Assembly: GCA_026874595.1 (NCBI GenBank)
Contig: CM049310.1
Coordinates: 76,253,056 to 76,317,055, forward strand
Direction of reading: 5' to 3'
Origin: Sipunculus nudus
Taxonomy: Eukaryota; Annelida; Sipuncula; Golfingiida; Sipunculidae
DNA: 64,000 bases
A program made the translations under genes and the position numbers. The notes below the pieces were generated by a model, which was not told the origin of the DNA, ran no database searches, and saw nothing but the letters and a program-made list of their open reading frames with translations. Every line of letters starts with the position of its first letter. The first letter of the stretch is position 1. Below, in pieces: positions 20,539-32,095 of this stretch.

Positions 20539-23500
20539 TTTTCCTGGAACATTGAAATTGTTTCAATTTATAACACAGTGTCATACACAAATAATGATGC
20601 ACATGTAAGGTGGGGAACACCCCCCTGCCCCAGCAGGAACCCTCCCCCCCCCATTCCTAGTGGGAAACCCAGATTCCACAGACACCTCCTCCGCTGATAT
20701 AATGAACTCTAGTTGTGGGCTAATTCTTTAGTGGGGAATTAAATAATATTTTGGTTATTTTAAGGAAACAACATTTTATGTGATACCTCTTTGTAAAGAA
20801 ACAAAATTTTTTGTGTCCCCCACCTTGCATTATAAATATATAATATAAATTGATGTAAAATATCTGAAATAGTTTCCTGTTAACTGAGTAGATGCAGCTT
20901 ATAGTCCGTTTCATCCCCTCATGTCCACCTGATTTTTGCTATGAAAATTTTTATTAGTTACATTTCAAGGGAAACAATTATAGTGTAGAGGAGAGGATTA
21001 CAGAACCTAATTTTCAACTAGGTAACTAAATTCCTACCTTATGCCATATTTGAGTAACAGAATTTTCTGAAAATATGAGAAATCAGTCTACATTTTACAA
21101 CATATCAGACTCACTTATGGCGGTCAAGGTCATTGGTCACATGCAAAAACAGCCTCAACTGACAGCTGCTGATTGGATGATCTCATGTAAACATTCTAAA
21201 AAATATAACAAGCTAAAACAAAGATGGCTACTTATGGAGGGACACACCATATCTGCCAGATCATGATAAAGAGACTAAAATGTTGTGAAACATAAACGGG
21301 GGATTTATTGTAAAATTCTTAACTGCCATATTAGGTTGTCCATTCCATATGTTGTTTACTTGGAAAATATTGAAAAATATAAACTTTTAAGTAAATCATC
21401 TACAAAAAACAGGAGGACAGCAGGTGGTGAAATGGACTATAGCAACTAGACATAAACAAACCAAAATTGCCCGTCTCTGTATCACACATCTTCCACTGCT
21501 CGGTTCAAAGCAGTTGGGACTAGTGCATGAGATAGTGGATTTGATTCCAGACAGTGACGACATCTGACATTCATTAACAAATTACATTAGGAGAGCAGGA
21601 GAGCAGAGATATCTAGAGGAAAACACAGGATATAATATGAGGAAATAAGCTCAGGAAATGTCTTTATTTTTCAATTCTTATAATGTACATTGGATTCTGA
21701 ACACACTCTGAAATGAGTGCCTGTGGTGCGGACATCAGACTATGTATTATTACTGAATGTCTTTCATAGCAGGGTTTAATATTAATAAAAATAATTAGCC
21801 TTAGCTCCTGTGCTCTCTCCCTAAGGTGCTCTCTGCAAGAGCCCCAAAAGATCCTATGAGAAAACTCAAAACATTCCACTTGACAATAAAATTCTGATAT
21901 TTCGGCAGTGTTGTATTCATCATAAAACACAGATATATTTATCAAATGCAAACAAAACATACCACTTTTACAGTTTTTTTCCACTTCATATGTTGATTAG
22001 AAGAATATTGTCCTTATGTAGTAATGAATGATGACAATCAGAAAACAATGTCTGCCTTAGGTTTTCCCCAAGCCACAACAGTAGGTAGCCACTTGGGATA
22101 ACTTTTTACAATGTATCAACTGCCAGCAGTGAGGCTCAGTGAGCAAAGGTCACACAGGTCATTGTTTCTGATTCAGAGACAGTTTCACAGGCTAGGCTTG
22201 CAAAGCTGTAAAAATGAGTCCTGTTTTCATTATTAAAAACACTTTTTAGCTAAATTTCTTGATCATTCAGATAAATTACTTTTTCTTTCCCAGATTACAT
22301 AAGTTTTCCTGTCATAAACAGAATATTTGATTTAATACAATATTTTTTCCCATCTACCCAAAAATCAAATACAGCAGCCAGACCAGATTAGTGTCTTTGA
22401 GGACTCCATCCCTAACGAATTACAAACCCCCCAAAATTAAATATGGCTGCCAGACTAGAATTGGTGATTCTTTTCTTGGGCAACAATCATCCCTGTGAAT
22501 ATGAGAAAGATCAATGGCAAGCATGCCAAGTCTCACACATTGGGCGTGAAACTCAAGCCAAGGGACATAAATCTCACGCATTATGTTAACTGGCCTGTTC
22601 ATCCCCAGCTTTCAAGTTTAAACCAAATGTCTTATCCCATTCATCTCTTTCAAGACTGGAAGTGGAACAGAGTTATGCCATATGTGGTGAATCGACCTGT
22701 ATGACATCTTGCCTGCTGGTTTGAAATTTGAGATACCCTTGCCCTTGGCGTCTTGCCTGAAGGACCTGTGGGCCGGCCAGGGTTCATCCCATTGGTTGAG
22801 ATCATACTCTTGATTGCAATAACCACCAGTGTGAAATCTCATGCATTGTGATTCTGCCACCTTGGCATCTCTGCAGTGGTATTCTGTTTGAGATATTGCG
22901 CGCAAAAGCGTCACTGACGGATGGACTGACATGGTGATCACTAGGACCTGAGGCCCCCCTTTCCAAGCACGGCCCTAAATAATCATGTAGAATAGTAATG
23001 AATGTACAATTAGGAGGTAAAAATGAGGAAGTGAGAAGAGAGTTTATTTATATTTTCATGTTCCAGAGTGCTGACCCATTTCTGAACACGCTCCAAACTA
23101 ACAAGGGCATAACATGGACTTTGCGCCTTCAATCTTCATTTTACAACTGAAAGTGAAAATAATCGATGTTTAAACTTTCATGCAGCTATCGATGTTTCAA
23201 TTTCATCCAGGCCCGACAGTAGTTAAATAATTAGATTAAAGTCGAGCCAAATTGTTCATCGTCTAGTCAAAACACCGTGTTACACACCTGAAGGTTATGT
23301 TACAGACGCCACTGATGTTATTAACCCGCCAAAGGCCTGGCAGTCTCACGTCTCTGACAGTGAAGCTTGGACGGCAACAAGCAAGGGAAATCCCCCGGTG
23401 TCACTACAAGTACATTCTATGTACGGAAGAGGTCCTATTACTTACTGCGCATGCTCCTCGCTTGAAGAACCACCCAGACATGTTAACAGTAAACATTAAT

Positions 23501-24828
23501 ATATATTCATTTTATTAATTACCTGTTCCATTAATTGAAGAAAATAATATTCTAGTCTTTTCGGTGGATTTTTTTTTCAGTGTTGGAATTCTTCATGATA
23601 GGGAATTATATATTGAAAAGTTGTCCGAACATTCAAAACAATAAAAAACAAAAAAAAAACAAAAAAAAAAAAAACAAATAGAGTTACAGGCTTGTGGCTA
23701 ACATAAAGATGGAATATGAAAGAAATATGATTTAGATATGTGTAAGTTAAATGCTAAATTATATAACCATGAAAATATAAGGGTTTATATTAATTATATA
23801 AATTTTAATGATTATTAAATGATTATTATTATTTAGTTAACCAATATATTAAAACATAGATAAACATGTGTACAAACATATCAGTTTTTAGCAAATGTTG
23901 AGTCAAAATTAAAGAATATATTCAATATATAATGTTTAAAAACGCTAACAATTAAGTAAGAGCTATTGTATATAAGTATACAGGTTAACAGTACAGAGTA
24001 TTTTAAATAAAATTAAAATTTAAATAAAGACTTTCATTGTTTCGGCTTGACAAAGTGGGTTTCCATGTTTGTCATGATCAAAACAGGAAGAACTAGTTTT
24101 ACTGTCTGTTGTTTGGTTATGAATCCAAGAAATTTACAGGTGAGAACAAAGTTTCAGAACACCAGCAGACCAGTCTCCGAACAGAGTCTCGTGTCGGCGG
24201 GCAGACGATAATTAGTCATATCTGTTTGGAGATTGACTTTGTCTTGTTGGCCGGCGCACGGGGGCGCACCTAGGTTACTTCATTGGTAGACTGGTACTCG
24301 GCTTTGTAGCTGGCAGTTTACGACGATGACACGTGGAATCAGCATTTTTTGTTCCCTAATTCCATGGGCAGGGGGGATATTGATTTCGGCATATCTGTCA
24401 GTCTGTTTTTCGTTTCAGCACAATAATTTTCCTACAATCTTCCAATTTTCTACAAATTTGTTACAAAGATTCCCCTTATGAATATTTTGAGTGACAACTG
24501 ACTCCAGACGCCGTGTGTTGTCCCAAATGAATTCATAGCATTTTTCAGGCCAGTTTATATAGCTTAGGAGAGGGGGCAGCACCATACGGTATATTCGCCT
24601 TAATTGCCATACTGGCTTCTATGCGCTGACAGCTAACCTTCGAATAGCATCAGACGTTTCTATAAACCCGTTAACTGTTTCAGCTGGGATTTCATAATAA
24701 TGATAAAATGGAACTCTGACGGACACTGGTAGCAACTTGGCCAATATCTGAACTGAAATGTTTGAATGAAATCTTTTTATCATGTGTGACTTAATTATAC
24801 ATGTATGAAACGAAATGCTTAAGATTTC
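20539..24828. other. Upstream flank of the LAP1-like gene, no gene recognised
   Basis: Mostly AT-rich, with short unconvincing frames. 22400-22960 looks like degenerate interspersed repeat (conserved-looking text but no coding frame). An A-rich tract lies at about 23641-23680. The stretch 23080-23470 is richer in CpG and may hold the promoter (see separate entry). 24100-24400 is moderately GC-rich without an identifiable function. Confidence 0.4.
23280..23460 (-). promoter_or_regulatory. Possible promoter/5'-UTR exon of the LAP1-like gene
   Basis: Speculative. On the minus strand a GC-rich stretch contains an NRF1-like element (TGCGCATGCTC on the plus strand, 23446-23456; one mismatch to the usual TGCGCATGCGC). 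Downstream there is a plausible donor, CTTCAG followed by GTGTGT, near 23290. Splicing from there to the acceptor CAATGTTCCAG just before the ATG at 20538 would make a short non-coding first exon. Only transcript data could confirm it. Confidence 0.22.
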
Positions 24829-25250
24829 TTAATCCTTATCATAGATGAAAAATAACCTATACATGTGCGACGCTGTGGCACGAATGATGGTATCGGGTAT
24901 CCGCAGGTCCTCAAATTTGCATACGATGTCCAAATCATATATCCGCCAGGCCATACGCATTCTCTTTAACCTCCGACTTAATTTGTGTCTACAGAGGTTT
25001 CTGAAAGATACCAGCTGAGAGCTCAATGTCTGTTTGGACTTTTCTTTTCGCCTTATAAGCATGGAATTTCTGGCAACCAAATTGAATAGCGCTCATTTCT
25101 AATTCTATGGGCGTAAAATATTTCTCCGCCCTTTCGAGTCTCCGTGATGCATATGCGACGGATTGCGTCACTTATTCGATCAGTGTTCATGATCATGGCT
25201 CCAGTAGACCAAAACCGCTCGCTTCATTTAACCAAAGGGCAACTTGCAAT
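24829..25250 (-). pseudogene. Decayed Ty3/gypsy-type retrotransposon pol fragment (RNase H region)
   Basis: On the minus strand, 24989-25171 encodes VAYASRRLERAEKYFTPIE followed by a match to the FxxGCQKFHAY-type stretch. This is the RNase H region that follows reverse transcriptase in Ty3/gypsy pol. The frame is broken: stops occur upstream (25170-25250), and the continuation RLKRMRMAWRIYDLDIV is in a different frame (24829-25080). No LTR, integrase or gag is visible nearby. It is a relic with no coding capacity. A G18 run (25259-25276) and family A copy 2 lie next to it. Confidence 0.75.
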
Positions 25251-25360
25251 GGCGCATCGGGGGGGGGGGGGGGGGCGGCTTGGTTATCTATTTCTATTCC
25301 CATTTTATTCGTAATTGTAGCCGCCAAAACAGAGTTTTGCGGATACTATGTTTTCAGCTG

Positions 25361-25384
25361 CACGCCGCCGCCGCCGCCGCCGCG
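25361..25384. repeat. (CCG)n microsatellite
   Basis: A short pure CGC/CCG tract near the distal edge of family A copy 2. Confidence 0.9.
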
Positions 25385-25389
25385 TAGGT

Positions 25390-26465
25390 GTCCGGAGAAC
25401 TCCTCCGTAACCGCTGGGCGGAATTTAACGAAACCCGGGATTATGTTCGGGTCACATGTGAACTGCTGCGCCCCGATTTTGTTTTGACCTCTGACGTTTC
25501 CTCTGCGCTCTGCGTCCGTTTGTGCGTCTGTTTCCACACATAAACCCACATATCTCGGGAACCGTTTGACGGTAGCCCTTGGAGAGCTTTATAACATACA
25601 CAAAAAATGGTGGCGCCACCTGCAATCATGTTTGCACAGAGTCCTTCTGTTTGTCTGCCTTGGGTTAAAATCACTCATATCTCTGCAGTGATTTGACTAA
25701 TTCACCTGAAATTTGGCATGCGTATACATCCTGGATAGCTTTTCTGATTTTATGACAGGTGGCGCCACCTACATTCACGTTTACGCTGCAGACATCCAAG
25801 CTCATATCTCGGGAACCGTTTGACCGATTGGGCCAAAATTTTGCATGTGTATAGATCGCACATAGCTCTTTATCACACGCAAAACTGGTGGCGCCACCGG
25901 CAGCCATTTTTGCACAGCTCCCGTCTGTTTGTCTGCCATGGGATAAAATCACTCATATCTCGGCAGTGGTTTGACATATCTGCCTAAAATTTTGCAGGTT
26001 TATACATCCCCGACAGCTCTCTTGATTTTATGACAGGTGGCGCCACCTGCATTCTAGTTTATGCAATAGACATTCAAGCTCATATCTTGGGAACCGTTTG
26101 ACCGATTGGGCCAAAGTTTTGCATGTGTATAGTTCTCACATAGTTCTTTATCATACGCAAAACTGGTGGCGCCATTTTTGCACAGCGTCCAACTGTTTGT
26201 CTGCCACGGGCTAAAATCACTCATAAACATATAGTGGTTTCACTTATCTGCCTCAAATTTTGCATATGTATACAACTTGGACGGCTTTCTGGATTTTGTG
26301 GTAGGTGGCGCAACCTACATACACCATTTGGCTGCAGACATCCATGCTAATATGCAACACTTCACTCTATTTCCCCTTGCCACTCAATCCATGCCTCACT
26401 TCAACCGTTCCACTCTGATTTAGGCGGATACACGTAGTCGCTTGTCGACTACCCGTATTCTAGTT
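25390..26465 (-). mobile_element. Family A composite repeat element, copy 2 (short, minus strand)
   Basis: Reverse-orientation copy. Part of the left arm lies at 26330-26465 (GTCGACAAGCGACT block). The array has palindromes at 25609, 25758, 25887, 26036, 26165 (degenerate after GGTGGCGCCA) and 26304 (GGTGGCGCAACC). Only the first part of the right arm remains, to about 25390. Spacings of 149, 129, 149 and 129 bp repeat the dimeric pattern. The last interval is 139. More CpGs are intact here than in copies 1 and 3. Confidence 0.88.
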
Positions 26466-27870
26466 AATTTTAATTTTACAGATTTTTTTCTAGCAATTAA
26501 TCAAGTTATCCACATACGCTTTCTAATTCACAAGTTTAGGATATTAATTAACAGTTAACTTTTACTTAAATAGTTAGGGAACAGAAAAGTCTCATTTCTA
26601 TTTTTTATCAATCAATATTTTGTTCTTCTTTCATTCCATATGCGTCAGAGTTACTGCATGGATATAAGAATATACAATTAAAAAACGTGCCAGGCCAAGT
26701 GCCTGACGTATCCTGACGGTCACTTCGTAACCATTTTCCTTTGGTGACCGATCAACTGTGGTGACGAAAAGACCGCTTCCTCCAAATTTGTCTATGACTT
26801 TGCCTTAAATTTGGCTATTTTATCTTTTCGCCTTAATTTCCTTCTGAGTTCCGCTGCGATCGAGAACACGTATGTCCAGCACATACGTGTTGGCACTTCT
26901 TTCCTTGCCGCCATTGTTGCCATTGCAGTCTTTACCTTATTCCTGCGCCCCCTGGTGTTGAAACCAAACCTGGGAGGTGGTTATGATTTTCTTGAACAAC
27001 GAACAGGAACAGCGTGGGCTAAAACGGTCTTTGTTCATGAACAGACGTATGAACAGGAACCTGTTCATGGAACGAAAACACGCCCATGGTTAGCCGCCTG
27101 CAGCGACGAAACGTCTTTCCCCTTTAACGGACGACTGTTTCGTCGCCTCCCAATATATAGAGATAAGTGGTATTTGACCACGATACGATCGTATTTTCCA
27201 GAAATGGCAGTTTTATTCTCAGTTTCATGGATTGGGTGACATTAAAACTTCTTCACCATGTCAAAAGTATCTTATTTTCAATACAACTGCAACATATTGG
27301 CAACTGTAAGTGCATTTTACTTTACTAAATCTTGCCGATTCTGTCATCATGCGTTAAACTGGTAGGCCTAATTGCCTTTCTCAAAAATGGCTTGACGGAT
27401 TCCCAAAAATGTGTTTACTTGTATGTTGGGCCATGTGCTCTGCGACACAGTGTTGATGTCGCCACCTACACTTTTGGTGATTTTATAAGCATTAATGTGT
27501 GCGATTTTTTTTTGCTCTTTGAAATATGTGCCCTTGAACATTGTGGCCAATCCTGTGGTTTTTGTGTAAATATAAAAAAAAATAAATAAATAAAAGTACT
27601 ATGTATCATCCCTACAAAACCTGATAATTCATCCAGACCATGATCATCATGAACAAGACGAATATGTTTCTTAATTGTAGGCCTACTGAGTCATTTCAAT
27701 ATTACCTCTTTAAAAAAAATTCAAATCGATCAGGAACTTTCATTTTAAGTATTTATACATGTGTAAGTGCATTACGAATTAAAGCAATACCCTGTTTACT
27801 CAATTTTATACTCTTTGATAAATCCTCTGTGTATAGACTCGATCGACCTTAAGCAGACGCCAGGCCAATG
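26466..27870. other. Unassigned sequence; one long but unconvincing open frame
   Basis: 26811-27239 (+) is open for 142 codons and has a hydrophobic stretch (SFLAAIVAIAVFTLFLRPLV). The frame has no early ATG, no family is recognisable and it contains repetitive GAACAGGAAC/GTTCATG text and a hairpin (GACGAAAC...GTTTCGTC near 27095-27145). I do not call it a gene. Confidence 0.35.
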
Positions 27871-27879
27871 AACCCTGTG

Positions 27880-28346
27880 AAAGATGATGTCACAACGTGT
27901 GGAAAAAGTTGCAGTTGGCAGATTACTATGGCGAATGGTGGCCTTGGGACACCGGGTGGCCTCAGGCCAACAACCCGCTGTGAACCCTTCTTGATCTGTT
28001 TCCTTCCGCCAATATCGTAAAAAGTTCCATGAAAGAACACCGAATTCAGACTATAATATTTTGTTAATATACTTCTTTCACTCAAGAACACCACAGGTAA
28101 AATTCTGTATACCCTGGTGGCCTAAGGACACCACATGTATAAAGCTGCATATCCTGTTGGCCTAAAGACACCACACGTATGATGCTGTATATCCTGGTGG
28201 CCTAAGGACGCCACATGTATAATGCTGTCTATCCTGGTGGCCTATTGGCTGAAGGAAACAGATCGAGAAGGGTGCACAGCGGGCAAGTGGCCTTAGGCCA
28301 CCCGGTTCCCAAGGCCATCATTCGCGATAGTAATCTGCCACCTGCG
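27880..28346. repeat. Foldback element with internal 40-bp minisatellite
   Basis: About 115 bp at 27898-28015 recur in reverse complement at 28240-28346, with scattered mismatches. Shared blocks include TTGGCAGATTACTAT/TGGCAGATTACTAT, GGTGGCCT and GATCTGTTTCCTTC. The ~220-bp interior carries the tandem array described separately. There is no coding frame of note. Confidence 0.75.
28086..28245. repeat. 40-bp tandem repeat (about four units)
   Basis: TCCTGGTGGCCTAAGGAC and variants start units at 28116, 28156, 28196 and 28236 (exact 40-bp spacing). Each unit also has CCACATGTAT or a close variant. Confidence 0.9.
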
Positions 28347-29794
28347 AAAAAGTTTGAGCGGGTTAGACTAGCTATTCACCGTCCGGTACCGTCCAAGCGT
28401 CCAAAAATACCGTCTGAGACCTATATGTACCGTCCGGGGCTCAAAGGCACCGTCCGAGACATCCAAACTAGCTTACGAGTATTAGTTAAATCCATACAGA
28501 CACTTTTTGAAGTAAAGCGCATCCATTTATTGTCTGGTTCCCTCGAAAATAGTCCCGTTTTAGTTATAAACTAGGCCACCAGGTAGCGTGATCACACGAG
28601 CACAAGCAGCATTCGGCCGATGAGTTCCGAATGGCACAAACAGGTGCAATCATGTGAGCAGACATGTAAAGATTAACTTTTCTTTATCAGATTCAATTAC
28701 TTATTCAAGTCTATACTAAATAAGGTATTGAATTATCCATATATGATAAGCGGGTTAACTTTTTATTCCATTCATTTATTATGTTATGATTTATTAATTT
28801 GTACGTATTGAGGATATTAATTAATATGGATAGTATTAATATTATCAGTTATTATATATAATGTCTAAACAATGAATGGATGTTATTGTTATTTGAACTT
28901 ATTTCTCTCTCTCTCTCTCTCCCTTTCTCTCTTTAATAAAGAAGTTTCGTCATCACCATATGTCTATGGTTCACTACCGCTGGGATATATATTGCTGCTT
29001 TTTTTATCGCATGAGGATGGGGTCTTTATTGATGTGCGTCCTGCTTAACGAATTATGTATTGCAATATAATGACGGGTACATGCCGTAATGCCGAATGCC
29101 GGGTTTTCGGCAATCAGGAATGACACCATAATGACACAGTGTGACCACAACAATTAAGCCAAGCACACGACATGTTACAGTAACGGCACCATAGATCTCA
29201 GTCGTCCATCTGCGAGAAGGTATAACTGCATTGCGTAAAAACTCCTAATCTCATAATTCGGGCAATTAATTATGTCACACCGACCGGCATGCAGGGCTTC
29301 GGTTGATCGAGCAAGTGTCAGGTGATTGGCGATCAAATAAGAGTCAGTTGTCCGCGACTTTTTTCCTCGGTCATGCCAAAAGTATCTGAGGTTATACAAG
29401 AAAATCCATTAAAATTAATGTAATGAAGAAATAAGAGACAGGTAAAAATTATTGGGTAAAACCATAAATACATGCAGCTAAATATTAAAACGTTTTTCTG
29501 TTCACACCTGTGTCATATACTAGTATGTCTCAGAGAGGTGCATGAGTCATTTTATATATATTATATAGTACTGGTGCCTAATAAAAAATGATCACTACCT
29601 GTGATCTGTGGAATATAATGACATGATCTCTAGAGTGTCAAATCCTTTTAATATGTAGTATATTTTATATGCTTAGTGCGCATTGTTAAACTCAGGTTTG
29701 TTAAGCTGAAGGGCTACATTTGTTGCCCAAATGATATATCATGGAAGCCCGGTCGGTCCCGGACGGCCCTGACGGTAAATAGTCACACCGATTT
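28347..29794. other. Unassigned sequence with short reiterations
   Basis: An ACCGTCC/ACCGTCCG motif recurs several times at 28378-28462. A (CT)n tract lies at 28911-28934. Nothing else was recognised. Confidence 0.4.
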
Positions 29795-30341
29795 TGAGCG
29801 AATTAGGGCTATTTAAGACGCCGTCGATATCAGCCGCCGACTTCAAATCGACCATTTCGGCCGCCAGCGCGCAACCATTTCGGTCGCAGCCCCGACTGGG
29901 TCACACCTGGGCCCTGACTCTGGCAAGCCAACCATATCGGAAGCGGCATGGGCAGTGGGGCATCATCTCTGCCGCCGGCTACCTCATTATATATGTACAA
30001 CAAACACGGTTACATCATAATTAGAACTATAGCTTATTCAACCAGAAATATGATTGACTTTATTCATGTATATTCATTCAAAATTATGAATAGTCATATT
30101 TATAAGAAACATGCGTTAGTAAACATCTGGAATTACAACACACGTATCTGCTTTGAATATTTTAGAACATTATTTTGTCCTGTAACTTCTTTAACAAATG
30201 TAAAGAAAGTATTGCAAACCAGGTTTCAATTGTCGTGACGTATTTTAAGGAAATCGTCTCAAGTTTATTAACAGGCACCACCAGAAATATAATTATTAAT
30301 ATATATGTATATTTGTATACTTTCATATTTTCTCTTTAAAA

Positions 30342-30430
<89 letters not shown>

Positions 30431-31040
30431 TCGTGTATATAATTGCTGCATTTCTAATGACGTGTTTACAGATGTACGAGTATATAAACATGTTTGATAT
30501 ATAACGTAACTCTGATATATACGATTTATTAAGTTTGATCATGAAATATTTCAGAAGCGGGTCCGGGGGGGGGGGGGGGGTCCAGGAGTCCGAACCCCCT
30601 TTTTTTCCTCCGAAGCCACCCTTTTTAAAGGGTTTCAGACAAAATTTTGCGGCCTGGACCCCCTCTTTTCCGGAGCTGGTGACCTTTTTTTTTAGTTTTT
30701 TTTTTCTATTAATCCTCCCGGGTTGGACACCCCTTTTCCTTAATCGTGGATCCGCCTCTGTATTTTTTACTTTTCACTTCAGTCCTATTAATGTTGATAT
30801 GGTATATTTTGATCATATTATATATATCTCATAATTATACTGGATGTAGCCGTGTATGTTATAATTAGGTAGCCCGGCGGCCGAAATGGTGCCCCACTGC
30901 CCAAGCCGCGGCCGAAAAGGTTGACTGGCCAGGGTTAGGGGGTACTAGCAGTGGCTCCGTCGGGGTTGCGGCCGAAATAGTTGCCCACTGGGCGCTGGCG
31001 GCCGATATGGTCGATTTGAGACAGCGGCATTTTGAGCAAG
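29795..31040. repeat. Foldback (long terminal inverted repeat) element with CGGCCG modules
   Basis: About 200 bp at 29795-29995 recur in reverse complement at 30866-31040 with mismatches. Shared blocks include CAAATCGACCAT, CGGCCGCCAGCGC, GGGCAGTGGGGCA and GCCGCCGG(G)CTACCT. Each arm contains several copies of an ACCATTTCGGCCGC-type motif. The arms are much more GC- and CpG-rich than the AT-rich interior, which holds the (TA)n tract and a G15 run. No transposase is seen. Confidence 0.8.
30347..30431. repeat. (TA)n followed by (TG)n microsatellite
   Basis: More than 35 uninterrupted TA units are followed by a short GT run. Confidence 0.98.
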
Positions 31041-31689
31041 GTCCCAATCTATGATTACGCATGATTACAAACCGGAAACGGAAACGGTATTGCCGGCATG
31101 ATTGATTCGATGTCCATGCGTTAAAGTAGCGCTCGACCTTGTTTTGTACATTATTCTTGAATTTTAAACGGTAAGCAGGAGACGCATTTATTATTACAAT
31201 CACTTTATTCCTTAAAAGAGAATCCTTGACAAAATTATGAGGTCGACCAACCCTGAGCTAATTTGTTTGAGAAAAAAGTGCACTTTTTCTCTGTGGCCTT
31301 GGCTTGGAGCCAGTTGGGGTTTCGCTATGGGAAATTTTACTCCCTTTTTATAGATTTTCCTTTTGTTGCTATACAAACTAATGGTTTAAACCTTGAACCG
31401 ATCACCCAGAAGCATTGCTTGCTGTTCATCTGAATATGTTTGACATGCTGTTCAGCCATCATAACTAAGTATAGTAGAATTAGGTTTTTTTTCTTATATA
31501 CTGTAACACATGTAGCCTTCCGATCGATCTGCTTTTGTTCTCTGAGCGACTGATTGGGGATGCTAATAACTTGCTGGCTGCCCTCACCCCTTGGCTTGTC
31601 ACTCTGAGCAGGCTTTTTATATTGAGTGCTCATTGATCCTCTTTTGTAAACTGGTTGTGAGTAGTTCTGACTTCTGAGCGGTCCACCAA
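31041..31689. other. Unassigned sequence
   Basis: No gene, RNA or clear repeat was recognised between the two foldback elements. Confidence 0.4.
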
Positions 31690-32095
31690 AACACCAGTGT
31701 TTTGGGTACCTGTGACAAAACACTATTTTAAATTGGAATTTGAAGCGAACAATTACACCAATCGATAAATAACCATTTGATGAATAGATCTATGCAATAT
31801 TGTATCATACATTTATGATATAAAGATGAAGGAGTGTGTTTTGTGCCATATTCGGTTCACCGGCAGCCATTTATACCGGCTATGACACTGCCCCCTTGTG
31901 GCACAAACCGCAAGCAAGCAGAGCACTTGTCAGTTGTACAAAACACACTAATGTTCTTTATTTTTACAAAATATTGGCACAATACAGTACACTGCATTGA
32001 TATTTTATCAATCAGGGCCAATTTTTTGCTTCAAATTTGAATTTAAAATCGTGTTTCGTCACATGTACCCAAAACACCAGTGTTTTGGGTGTTTA
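31690..32095. repeat. Small foldback element
   Basis: The ~55-bp arms at about 31690-31745 and 32020-32090 are imperfect reverse complements. Each contains the self-complementary CCAAAACACCAGTGTTTTGG (9-bp stem, 2-base loop). The interior has a second, nested pair (GTGTGTTTTG near 31835 and CAAAACACAC near 31940). Confidence 0.65.

Noticed and set aside
22618-22941. 107-codon minus-strand frame
   Set aside because: Looks like degenerate interspersed repeat, with no domain and no splice-supported neighbours.
26811-27239. 142-codon plus-strand frame with a hydrophobic segment
   Set aside because: No early ATG, no family resemblance and repetitive content. Chance or repeat-derived openness is more likely.
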